Positions 40,011 to 48,900 of a stretch of 64,000 nucleotides of DNA are shown in pieces. Numbering within the stretch: position 1 is the first letter of the stretch; every line of letters starts with the position of its first letter. The DNA comes from Paenibacillus antri (GTDB lineage: Bacteria; Bacillota; Bacilli; Paenibacillales; YIM-B00363). The stretch covers positions 310,001 to 374,000 of the forward strand of contig NZ_VCIW01000001.1 of assembly GCF_005765165.1 (NCBI RefSeq), in the 5' to 3' direction. The translations under genes were made by a program, and so were the position numbers. The notes beneath the pieces are model-generated. The model saw only the letters and a program-made list of their open reading frames with translations, searched no databases and had not been told where the DNA came from.

Positions 40011-41757
40011 CGCTCTCCTCCCCCTTCCCTCGGATGACGATCGTTACGGCGGTTCCGCCGCCTTCCTTCCGGCTCACCGATAAACCGGACGACTCGCCGA
40101 ACATGAGCTTCAGTCGTTGATTGACGTTCCATAACCCGAACGATACGTTGTCTTGGTTGTCCGGCTGCTCCAGCCGCCGCTGCAGCGCCGCCAGCCGATC
40201 GTCGTCCATGCCGACGCCGTTATCCTCGATCCGCAGCGCGTACCCCGACGCGTCCTTGCCGCCTTCGATCGAGATATACCCCCGACCGTCCTTCGGCTCG
40301 ATGCCGTGAATGACGGCGTTCTCGACCACGGGCTGCAGGATGAGCCTCGGAAATTCCATCGCCTTCAGCGATTCGTCCACGTCGATCCTGTACGAGATCC
40401 GGTTCGTGCGCAAATTTTGAATTTCCAAGTAATTCACGATGACGTCCAGCTCCTCGCGCAGCTGCGCGGTCTGCTTCCCCAGCCGCGTCGTGTAACGGAA
40501 GTATTCTCCCAAATTCAAGGACATCGCCACGACGGATTCTTCGTCGCCGAGCCGGGCCATATTCTTAATGTAAAATAGGCAATTGTACAAGAAATGCGGG
40601 TTGATCTGCGATTGCAGCTGCTTCAGCAGCGCTTCCCGCGATCGGATTTTCTCCTCGTACACCCGCTCCAGCAGCGTCTGAATCTCCTCCGCCATCTCGT
40701 TGAATCGTTGGAAGAGATAGGAGAATTCGCTCGAGCCTTCCATCTGGATCCGGGACCCGTAGTTCCCGCGCTTGATCCCTTGGATGTTCTTCACGAGCTC
40801 CCGGATCGGCACCTGCAGCTGGCGGTACAAGATATACGAGGCCAAGCTGCCGAAGCCGAGAAGCGCCAAGGTGAACGCGTAGAACAAGTTGCGCGCGTTC
40901 GTCACCGGCGATAAGATGCTGTCGACCGGGATCGAATCGACCAAGTACCAATCCGTGCCGTACATCGGCAGGAAGCTCATCAAATAGCGCTCGTCGGAAA
41001 GCTGCACCGACAAATTCGTCCGACCGTCGCCGAGCTCCGTTCCGCCGAGATATCGCAGCGCCTCGGCCGCGTAGTCCCCGTCGATCGTCCGATTCCCGAT
41101 CATGCCGAGCTCCGGGCTGTAGAGCAGCGGGTCGCCCTGGCCGTTGGATTTGAACTGATCCAGCACGTTCTGCAAATACGACGCGTCGAACGCCGTCTTC
41201 ACGATCAGGCGCGCCGACGCCGGGTCGTCGTAAGCGGTCTCCGGCGTAACGGCGTACCAGACGAACTTATCCGATTCGCCCGCTTCGCCGCGTTGGAACT
41301 GCCAGCCTCTGCGGATGACGTCGATCAGCTCCTCGTCCACGAAGCCGAACGTGTCGCTTGACGTCGAGACGACGTCGTGGGTCATGCGGGAATAGACGGT
41401 GATTTCCGTCCACCAGCCGGTTATGCCGGACTGCAGCGAGATGTGATCCAGAATCATGCGCGTCAGCTTCTGCTTATCGTACGGGTCGCCCGACTGCTGC
41501 AGAAACTCGAGCTCCCGGATGGCGGGATCGCTCGCGAGCGTGATCGCGTTGATCGAAATTTGGTTGATTTTCTCTTCCAGCTGATCCTTCAAGAAAACCA
41601 GCTTATTCAGATTGGCCGTCTCGATCTCGGTCTTCATGACCTGCACCGTGACGCGGTTGTAGATCGTGAAGAACGACATCATCAAGAACAGTAGGCCGAA
41701 AATGAGAATGGCGACCTTCGCGAAGCTGTTCAGCTTCCGATGCATTGGCTTCGGCAT
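39988..41757 (-). CDS. YesM-type sensor histidine kinase
   Basis: A 589-residue membrane kinase. One span near the N-terminus ('VAILIFGLLFLMMSFF'), an extracellular cache-like domain to about residue 285, a second span ('LFYAFTLALLGFGSLASYIL'), then HAMP. The His_kinase segment is 'QINPHFLYNCLFYIKN' (phosphoacceptor His near 390). The ATPase has 'LILQPVVENAVIHGI' as N box and 'IEDNGVGMDDD' as G1. All motifs are intact. I prefer the ATG at 41757; a GTG at 41766 is nearer an AAGGA box. Together with the adjacent response regulator it should sense an extracellular oligosaccharide, possibly through the LplA-like protein. Confidence 0.92.
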   Translation of the reverse strand: MPKPMHRKLNSFAKVAILIFGLLFLMMSFFTIYNRVTVQVMKTEIETANLNKLVFLKDQLEEKINQISINAITLASDPAIRELEFLQQSGDPYDKQKLTRMILDHISLQSGITGWWTEITVYSRMTHDVVSTSSDTFGFVDEELIDVIRRGWQFQRGEAGESDKFVWYAVTPETAYDDPASARLIVKTAFDASYLQNVLDQFKSNGQGDPLLYSPELGMIGNRTIDGDYAAEALRYLGGTELGDGRTNLSVQLSDERYLMSFLPMYGTDWYLVDSIPVDSILSPVTNARNLFYAFTLALLGFGSLASYILYRQLQVPIRELVKNIQGIKRGNYGSRIQMEGSSEFSYLFQRFNEMAEEIQTLLERVYEEKIRSREALLKQLQSQINPHFLYNCLFYIKNMARLGDEESVVAMSLNLGEYFRYTTRLGKQTAQLREELDVIVNYLEIQNLRTNRISYRIDVDESLKAMEFPRLILQPVVENAVIHGIEPKDGRGYISIEGGKDASGYALRIEDNGVGMDDDRLAALQRRLEQPDNQDNVSFGLWNVNQRLKLMFGESSGLSVSRKEGGGTAVTIVIRGKGEESDVPHLDR

Positions 41758-41855
41758 GGCGATCACGCGTCCTTACGATTAAGTTATGGTTTCTTTCACC
41801 GTAACCGTAACACAGCCTCCGGCCGCGTGTCGCCATGAATCCTGTCCCTGCGCCG

Positions 41856-43586
41856 TTATTGCGCTACGCTGCGGTACCAGTCGTTCACTTCCTTCGTGAT
41901 TTCCTCGCCGCCTTGCGCATACCATTCTTCGACGAACGCGTCGAACGCGTCGACCGGCTCGTTGCCGAAAATGATCTTGCTGTACGTCTCCAGCTCCAGC
42001 TTGCTTAAATAATCCCACTTGCTCTCCATCGTCGGCGTCGTGCCTCCGGTGAAGGCGTTCTTGACGGAAAATTGTCTGGAGTTCCATACGTCCGTCGCCG
42101 ACTCCAGCTCGATCGGGGGCACGAAGCCTCCCCAGATTTTCTCGTACGGCGTCTCCGGCTTGCCCGAGGCGGCGATCTTTACCAGCGCCTGTACGTTCTG
42201 CGACGGGATGCGCGGGCCTTGATCGAGCAGGCCGTAGAAGAAGACGCGGACGCCGCCGCCCGGAATTTTCGTCAGATCGTAAGTGACCTCGCCGTCGACG
42301 ATATCCCAGTCGTACCCCTTCGCCCAGCCGTTCTCGAACTCGCTGCCGGGCTTCGGATCCGCGACGTTGTCGAACATATAGTTCGCGTACGTGAAGAAGA
42401 TTTCCGGATTTTTCATGTCTTTGTTAATGAAGAGGGCTCCGTTGTAAGGATGGCGTCCGTAGTGCATGCTCTTGCCGTCCGGTCCGACCGGAAGCGTGAA
42501 CGTCGTCAGCTCCGCGTCGGGATTGTTCTTGTTCAGGTCGCCCATCGGCCACGCCTCGGACCAATACGGTCCGGCGAACGTGCCCGCGCTGCCCGCCGAC
42601 ATGAACGAGCCCGCCTTCGACGCGTCCCAGATGCCGGCTTCTTGCGGAATGTACCCCTTCTGCACCCAGTCCTTCAGCTTCTGCAAGCCTTGCTTGATCT
42701 GAGGGAGAACCGAGCCGTACGCGATCGTGCCGTCGTCCTGCTTCAGCCAGAAGCTCGGCATCGAGCCGTACGCGCCGAACACCCAGCCGAGGCCGAACGA
42801 ATCGCCGTACGAGCTCTTCAGGCCCGTCGAGACGCCGAACGTGTTCTTCTGTCCGTCGCCGTCCGGATCCCCGTTCGCGAAGGCGTCCAGCATCTTCTCG
42901 TATTCGTCGAGATTCGTCGGCTCGCCGAGGTTCAGCTTCCTCATCCAGTCGGCGCGAACCCACAGCACCGGATCGTTGTTATAATCGTAGTCGAGGTTCG
43001 GAATGCCGTAGCGCTTGCCGTCCCGCGTGAACTCGTACCATACGGTCGGATCCTCGTTCATCGCTTTCTTCCACGTGTCCCCCGCGTACTTATCGAACAG
43101 CTCGCCGACCTCCATGAACTTGCCGGAGTCGATCAGCATCTGCGCTTCCGCGCCGCTCGCGAACAGCACGTCGGGCATCTCCTCGTTCGACGAAAGCGCG
43201 AGCTTCAGCTTCGTCGCGTACGCTCCGTTCGTGTCCTTGACGGACCACAGGTTCTTGATTTCGATGCCGAGCGCGTCCTTCGCCCAACGATAGTGGACGT
43301 TATCCTCCGCCGTTTCGCCGTTCTTGAACTCGGCCGCGCCCGCGAGCCGCTTCACCGTCGTAATCGTCACCGGCGGATCGTATTTGCCTCCGGACGTCGG
43401 CAGCCCGGCCGGTTCCGTCTCCGGCGCGGCCGTTCCGGCGTCGTCCGTCTTCGGCGTCCCACTCGCCGGCGGCGGGTCGTCGGTCGCCGCCGGGCTCGAG
43501 GAGCCTCCGGTACAAGCGATCATTGTAATAGAAACTAGTAATACGACCATTGCGAGAAGAAATGTTTTGCGAATGCGGCTGGCCAT
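41856..43586 (-). CDS. LplA-like extracellular solute-binding lipoprotein
   Basis: A 576-residue binding protein of the large LplA/family 1 type. Lipoprotein signal 'LLVSITMIACTGG' with the acylated Cys near 25, then a Pro/Ser/Thr linker. 'WAKDALGIEIKNLWSV', 'VLWVRADWMRKLNL' and 'NKDMKNPEIFFTYANYMFDN' are typical of binding proteins paired with LplB/LplC permeases. The ATG at 43586 follows GGGGGAACGGAA. It is divergent from its permeases at 43816-45661 and lies upstream of the two-component pair on the same strand. As in the other operon, no ATPase gene is present. Confidence 0.92.
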   Translation of the reverse strand: MASRIRKTFLLAMVVLLVSITMIACTGGSSSPAATDDPPPASGTPKTDDAGTAAPETEPAGLPTSGGKYDPPVTITTVKRLAGAAEFKNGETAEDNVHYRWAKDALGIEIKNLWSVKDTNGAYATKLKLALSSNEEMPDVLFASGAEAQMLIDSGKFMEVGELFDKYAGDTWKKAMNEDPTVWYEFTRDGKRYGIPNLDYDYNNDPVLWVRADWMRKLNLGEPTNLDEYEKMLDAFANGDPDGDGQKNTFGVSTGLKSSYGDSFGLGWVFGAYGSMPSFWLKQDDGTIAYGSVLPQIKQGLQKLKDWVQKGYIPQEAGIWDASKAGSFMSAGSAGTFAGPYWSEAWPMGDLNKNNPDAELTTFTLPVGPDGKSMHYGRHPYNGALFINKDMKNPEIFFTYANYMFDNVADPKPGSEFENGWAKGYDWDIVDGEVTYDLTKIPGGGVRVFFYGLLDQGPRIPSQNVQALVKIAASGKPETPYEKIWGGFVPPIELESATDVWNSRQFSVKNAFTGGTTPTMESKWDYLSKLELETYSKIIFGNEPVDAFDAFVEEWYAQGGEEITKEVNDWYRSVAQ

Positions 43587-43815
43587 TTCCGTTCCCCCAA
43601 TCCATAGTTAACATCTACAAGATTCATCCTACTCTCGTTTTCCAAGGGGCGAAATAGTTCGTTCTTAACCCCGAGATAAGAATTTCTAAACATCCTCGTC
43701 CCTTCTTCACGCCGTGTTAATAAAACACTATTCGCAGGTTAAGGATGGGTTATATAGGGCTTCTTTCCATCGTGCTACAATGTGAAGTAATTCGACGGTA
43801 AAGGAAGGTTTGCCC
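43587..43815. promoter_or_regulatory. Divergent control region between binding-protein and permease genes
   Basis: 229 bp, AT-rich in the middle. A rightward -10 candidate is TACAAT (43780-43785) without a clear -35, as expected for an activator-dependent promoter; TTATATAGGG lies at 43750-43759. AAGGAAGG before 43816 is a ribosome site. No hairpin or operator repeat stands out. It is the natural target of the YesN-type regulator. Confidence 0.45.
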
Positions 43816-44772
43816 ATGGATTCACGCCCGGATCGGATCGTACGCTCGCCATTGACCGACGTCGCGCCCGGCAGGAGACGCCTGCCCAAGATCATGTGGT
43901 CGTTCCACGCGATGCTGCTGCCTGCGGTCGTACTCGCCTTTCTTTTTCAATACTTGCCTATGTTCGGCGTCGTGATGTCGTTCCAGAACTTCAAGCCTTG
44001 GACCGGCTTCCTTCATTCCGATTGGGTCGGGCTCGAGCACTTCCGTACGATGTTCGAGCGGAACGACAGCAAGCAAGTCATTGGGAACACCTTCATCATA
44101 GCTTCGTTGAAAATCGTCTTTATCATTTTAATCCCCGTGACGTTCGCGCTTCTCCTCAACGAGGTTGGCCGCATGGCGTTCAAGCGGACGGTGCAGACGT
44201 TAGTGTATTTGCCGCACTTCATGTCCTGGGTCATTCTAGGCGGCATCCTCGTCGACCTGCTGTCTCCGCAATCGGGATTCGTCAACCGGATCGTCCAAGA
44301 TTGGTTCGGACTGCAACCGATCTTCTTCCTCGGGAACGGGGATTGGTTCCGGTTCACGGTCGTCGTCAGCCATATTTGGAAGGAGTTCGGCTTCGGCACG
44401 ATCATCTACTTGGCGGCGCTCGCCGGCGTCAACCCGAATCTGTACGAAGCGGCCGAGGTCGACGGCGCGAATCGCTGGCAGCAGACGCTGTTCATCACCT
44501 TGCCCGCGCTCGTCCCGATCATCGTCGTGTGCACGACGCTCGAGCTCAGCAACATCCTCAGCGCCGGCTTCGACCAAATCTTCAATCTCTATAATCCGAT
44601 GGTATACGATAAGGGCGACATCATCGACACCTTCGTCTATCGCGTCGGCATTTTGGACGGACAGATGAGCTTCTCGGCGGCCGTCGGGCTGTTCAAGTCC
44701 GTCGTCAGCTTCGCGTTGGTCGTTCTCGTCTATCGAATCGCCTACAAAGCGGCAAACTACCGAATCTTCTAG
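43816..44772 (+). CDS. LplB-type carbohydrate ABC transporter permease
   Basis: A 318-residue permease with six membrane spans. The signature of the LplB group is 'FQYLPMFGVVMSFQNFKPW' in the first span and loop. The EAA loop is 'NLYEAAEVDGANRWQQTLFI'. The start is the ATG at 43816 with AAGGAAGG 8 bases upstream; the TTG at 43810 is an alternative. The LplC-type partner starts 11 bp after its stop. With the binding protein at 41856-43586 it forms an oligosaccharide importer of the type used for polysaccharide fragments. Confidence 0.92.
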   Translation: MDSRPDRIVRSPLTDVAPGRRRLPKIMWSFHAMLLPAVVLAFLFQYLPMFGVVMSFQNFKPWTGFLHSDWVGLEHFRTMFERNDSKQVIGNTFIIASLKIVFIILIPVTFALLLNEVGRMAFKRTVQTLVYLPHFMSWVILGGILVDLLSPQSGFVNRIVQDWFGLQPIFFLGNGDWFRFTVVVSHIWKEFGFGTIIYLAALAGVNPNLYEAAEVDGANRWQQTLFITLPALVPIIVVCTTLELSNILSAGFDQIFNLYNPMVYDKGDIIDTFVYRVGILDGQMSFSAAVGLFKSVVSFALVVLVYRIAYKAANYRIF

Positions 44773-44782
44773 GAGGCGGGTT

Positions 44783-45661
44783 ATGTATTACAAAACGAAG
44801 CCTTACCGCATCTTCAGCGCCGCGAACCACGCGCTTCTGCTCGGCGTCGCCGTCTTATGCATGCTGCCGCTCTGGCATACGCTCGCGCTCTCGTTGAGCG
44901 GCAGAGCCCCGGCCAACGCGAACCGCGTCGGGCTGCTGCCGATCGACTTCACGCTCGACGCTTACCAGAAGACGTTGGCGAATCCCGACTTCCTGCAGTC
45001 GCTGTCGATCGCGTTCCAACGCACGGCGCTCGGTACCGTCTTCGGCATGATCGTCATTTTCCTGGCGGCGTACCCGTTATCCAAGACGGGAGGCATGTTC
45101 CGGTCGCGATCGTTCTACGCTTGGTTTTTCATTATTACGCTGCTCTTCAACGGGGGCTTGATCCCGACCTATATCGTCGTGCAGAAGCTAGGATTGATGA
45201 ACTCGCTGTGGGCGTTGATCCTGCCTTCGGCGGTGAACGTGTGGCTGCTGGTGCTTATGATGAGCTTCTTCCGGGGCGTGCCGCGGGAGCTCGAGGAGGC
45301 GGCGCTGATCGACGGCGCGGGGCACTTCCGCATCCTGCTCGCCATCTTCCTGCCGATCTCGCTGCCCGCGGTCGCGACCTTATCGCTGTTCACGATGGTA
45401 TTTCATTGGAATTCGTGGTTCGACGGATTGATCTATATCACGAAGGCGGAAAAGTATCCGCTGTCCACGTTCCTGCAGACGATCCTCGTGCAGATCGATA
45501 CGTCGCAGCTCGGCTCGACGAGCCGCGACCTCGAGAACATCTCGAACAAGACGGTGAAGGCGGCGCAAATTTTCATCGGCGCGCTGCCGATCTTGGCCGT
45601 GTACCCGTTCCTGCAGAAGTATTTCGTCAAGGGCATGGTGCTTGGGGCGATTAAGGAGTAA
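44783..45661 (+). CDS. LplC-type carbohydrate ABC transporter permease
   Basis: A 292-residue permease, partner of the LplB-type gene. 'LPLWHTLALSLSGRAPANAN' and 'GLLPIDFTLDAYQ' are the usual LplC opening, the EAA loop is 'ELEEAALIDGAGHFRILLAI', and the C-terminus 'YFVKGMVLGAIKE' is standard. The ATG at 44783 is preceded by AGGAGGCGGGTT. A ribosome site and a broken ORF follow directly after its stop. Confidence 0.93.
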   Translation: MYYKTKPYRIFSAANHALLLGVAVLCMLPLWHTLALSLSGRAPANANRVGLLPIDFTLDAYQKTLANPDFLQSLSIAFQRTALGTVFGMIVIFLAAYPLSKTGGMFRSRSFYAWFFIITLLFNGGLIPTYIVVQKLGLMNSLWALILPSAVNVWLLVLMMSFFRGVPRELEEAALIDGAGHFRILLAIFLPISLPAVATLSLFTMVFHWNSWFDGLIYITKAEKYPLSTFLQTILVQIDTSQLGSTSRDLENISNKTVKAAQIFIGALPILAVYPFLQKYFVKGMVLGAIKE

Positions 45662-45663
45662 CA

Positions 45664-45858
45664 ATGTAAGTTCCTGTCCATAGCCGCTCTCGTCGCAGGC
45701 GCGTTGCGCGAAGCGTTGGTCAGGAAGGATCGATACGTGCGCGCATAGCCTCCGAGGCGTTAACGCAGCTTCGCGCCGACGACGCCGTCGACGCGATGCT
45801 CGATTATTTCCGCGCCGCGCGATGGTGTCCCGACACGCATCGGGAGAGCCTGTTTTAA
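45664..45858 (+). pseudogene. Decayed gene remnant after the permease pair
   Basis: An AAGGAG site and ATG (45664) follow the permease stop, but the next codon is TAA. One base on, the frame reads 'KFLSIAALVAGALREALVRK', which looks like a gene start, and stops at TAG near 45748. In the neighbouring frame 'ASEALTQLRADDAVDAMLDY' then FRAARWCPDTHRESLF ends at TAA 45858 and looks like a protein C-terminus. Two single-base frame changes would join them into a peptide of about 65 residues, much shorter than an enzyme, so an internal deletion is also likely. The original gene probably belonged to the importer operon. No family recognised. Confidence 0.45.
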
Positions 45859-45867
45859 GACATGACG

Positions 45868-45902
45868 AAGAAGACCGCACCCGATATTCGGGCGGTCTTC
45901 TT
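45868..45902. terminator. Hairpin between permease operon and giant helicase gene
   Basis: AAGAAGACCGC pairs with CGGTCTTCTT, with CCCGA/TCGGG inside. It sits between convergent genes and can serve both; T-runs are short. Confidence 0.8.
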
Positions 45903-45917
45903 CGTTCGTCTCGGCGC

Positions 45918-48900
45918 TTAAGCGCCGCCGATCACGCGGTCCTGGTCGTCGATCGAGGCGAAGCCCCGTTCGAGCGCGAGCTCGAGGCCCGCCTGCATCG
46001 CTTTGTCCAGCGCGGCGCCGCTTCGTTGATAGCCGAACGCCCGCGCCGTCTCCCGCAGCAGATCGTCCCGCTGCAGGCTGATATGCGCGGCGAGCAGCGC
46101 CTTCATCGCGGCGGCCGTCTCCTCCGGGGGCAGCTCGTCGGCGCTTCTCCGATTCGCTTCTTGGCTGCTCGGACGGTACGTATCGTACGTCGACGGGTCG
46201 GCGCCCGCCGGCCAATAATACGCCGTGCCGTTCCGCTCGGTACGGACGAAACGCAGGCCCGCGAGCAGCTCGTCGATCCGCCGGTCGATTCTCGCGCCGG
46301 CGCGGGCGATGCCCCAAGCCTGCAGCACTCTCTTGTTTAACAGCGCGCGGCAGATCGGACCTTCCGCGTCGACGACTTGCCGGAGCTGATCCTGGATCAA
46401 CCGGTCGCGGCTCGGCGAGTAGAACTCCTCCGTCGGCAGGGATACCGACTCGAGCGCGCAGGGCGCGTATTCCGCGTTCGGCGAAGGCGTCGCCTCGGTC
46501 GGCGGGGCGGCCGCTTCCGCCTTCGCCGATGGAGCGCCAAGCGGCGCTTCGGCCTGCGCCGGCGGCACCGGTATAGACGCGGGCTCGGGCGCGGTCGGGG
46601 GAGCCGCAGGCGCCTCCAAGGCACCCTCGATCGCCGCGACGATCCGTTCGAGCTCCCGCTCCGGGTTCTCCCACCACTCCAACGACCATACGTGGTGCAG
46701 CTTCCAGCCGAGCTGGGTCAGGACGTCCATCCGCAGCAGATCGCGATCCCTCGCCGTAGCGGCGGTCCGGTACGTCGCTCCGTCGCATACGATGCCGAGC
46801 GCGAACGAGCCCGGACGCTCCGGATGGACGACCGCCGCGTCGATGCGGTAGCCGGAGCAGCCGACGCGCTCCTCGACGTCGTACCCGCGCGAGCGGAGCG
46901 CTTCCGCGATATACTTTTCCACGCCGTGGCTCTTCGACATCGCCGCGGCTTCGGTGCGAAGCGCGAGCGCCTGTCTCCCATGGGCCGCGTATTCGAGGAA
47001 CGCCTTAAGTCCTGCCACGCCGGTCGCGGCGGTGCGGGACACGTCCAGCTGATCCGGGCGCAGCGTCGAGAACACGAGCATCTCGTGCCGCGCGCGGGAC
47101 ACCGCGACGTTCAGACGGCGCCAGCCTCCGTCCCGGTTGAGCGGACCGAAGTTCAGCGTGACCTTCCCGTTCGCGTCCGGGCCGTACCCGATCGAGAACA
47201 GGATGACGTCGCGCTCGTCGCCCTGCACATTTTCCAAGTTTTTCACGAATATCGGTTCCGCGGCCTCCATGGCCGCCGATTCCGCGTCCGGGTTGGCGCG
47301 GAACGCCTCGTCCAACAAATCCTCGATCAAGCTTTGCTGTACCGAACTGAACGTGACGACCCCGATGCTGCGCGACGACGACTCCGGATCCTTCAACCGG
47401 CGAAGCACTTCGGCGACGACGGCTTCGGCTTCGGCGCGATTTTGCTTCGTGCGGCCGCGGTCGTAGACGCCGTCCACGGGAATCCACCGCACGCTCGACA
47501 CCCGCTCGTTCGGGGACGGGAACGTGAACAGCTTGTTCTCGTAATATTGCATGTTGCTGAAGGCGATCAGGCTCTCGTGCCGGCTCCGGTAATGCCACAG
47601 GAGATGACCTTGCGGCATGCGGAGCGCGAGGCAGTCGTCCAACACGCTCTCCATGTCTTCCTTCAGGACGCTCCCGTCGTCGTCGCCGTCCGCGGAAGGC
47701 CCCGAAGAGAAGAAGCTCGTCGGCGGCAGCTGCTTCGGATCGCCGACGACGATGACGTCGCGGCCGCGCGCCATCGCGCCGACCGCCTCGCTCGTCGGCA
47801 TCTGGGACGCTTCGTCGAAGACGACGATGTCGAACGGCGGCAGCGACGGATCGACATACTGCGCTACGGAGATCGGGCTCATCAGCATGCAGGGGCAGAG
47901 CCGGCGCAGCACGTTCGGAATTTGCTCGAACAGCCGCCGGATCGAGACGCCGCGCCCGCCGCTGCGAATCGCGCGCTCCAGAATGCCGAGCTCCGAGCTC
48001 TGCACCGCGGCCTGACCACCGGCGTTCGGCACCTTCGCCGACAACCGCGCGACGATCTCCTGCCTCGTCAGCTCTTCGTACCGCCCGGTCGTCTCCCGGA
48101 ACGCGGCGATCGTCTCCTCGAACAATCGGCTCGAGAACGTGCGAAGCGCCTCCTCCGACGTGACGATCGCTTCCGCCCAGGCGCGGTACAGCCCGCGCTC
48201 GAACGCCGGAACCGCCTCATCGTTCGTCACGCGGCCGCTCTCGTACGCGTCGACGAGCGGCGCCAAGCCGACGGACAGCGCCTTCTCGCGAAGGCGCCGC
48301 CACGCGCACCAATCCCGCAGGCCGTCCAAGTTCGATTGCCAGCGGCCGAGCCGCTCTCGCAGCGTCTCGAACCAGCTTTCCGTCTCCCCTTGCCATGCCG
48401 CATCGTCGATGCCGAGCTTCGTCGCGAGCTCTCGCTCCGTCTCCTCCATGCGCCGCCTCGCCTCCGCGTAGCCGCGCAAGCTCGGGCCGTACCGCTCCAG
48501 GAACGCCTCGCTCCCCGACTCGAACCGCTCCGCGACGGCCGACAGCAGCTTCCGCTGCGCTTCTCGGTCGGCCGCGACCGAAGCCGTCAGCTTCGGCGCC
48601 TGCTCCGCCCAAGCGGCGAGGCGCTCCAGCCGCCGCCAATCGGCCTCGCCGCCGGCCCATGCCGCTTCTCCGACGATCGGCGCGGCGAACGACGAAGCCG
48701 CCTGCACGGCGCGCTGCTCCTCCTGATAGCGAACGATATCCGCTAATCGTTCTTCGACCGCAGCCTTCTCGAGCCGGCGTCCCGGCGCCGCCATCGAACG
48801 CAGCATGCCAAGGATGCGGCGCTGCCCGAGCCATCGCGGCAGCAACCACTGCAGGTTCGCCTGCCGCCAAGCCGCCAGCGCGCCTGCCGCGTCGAACGTC

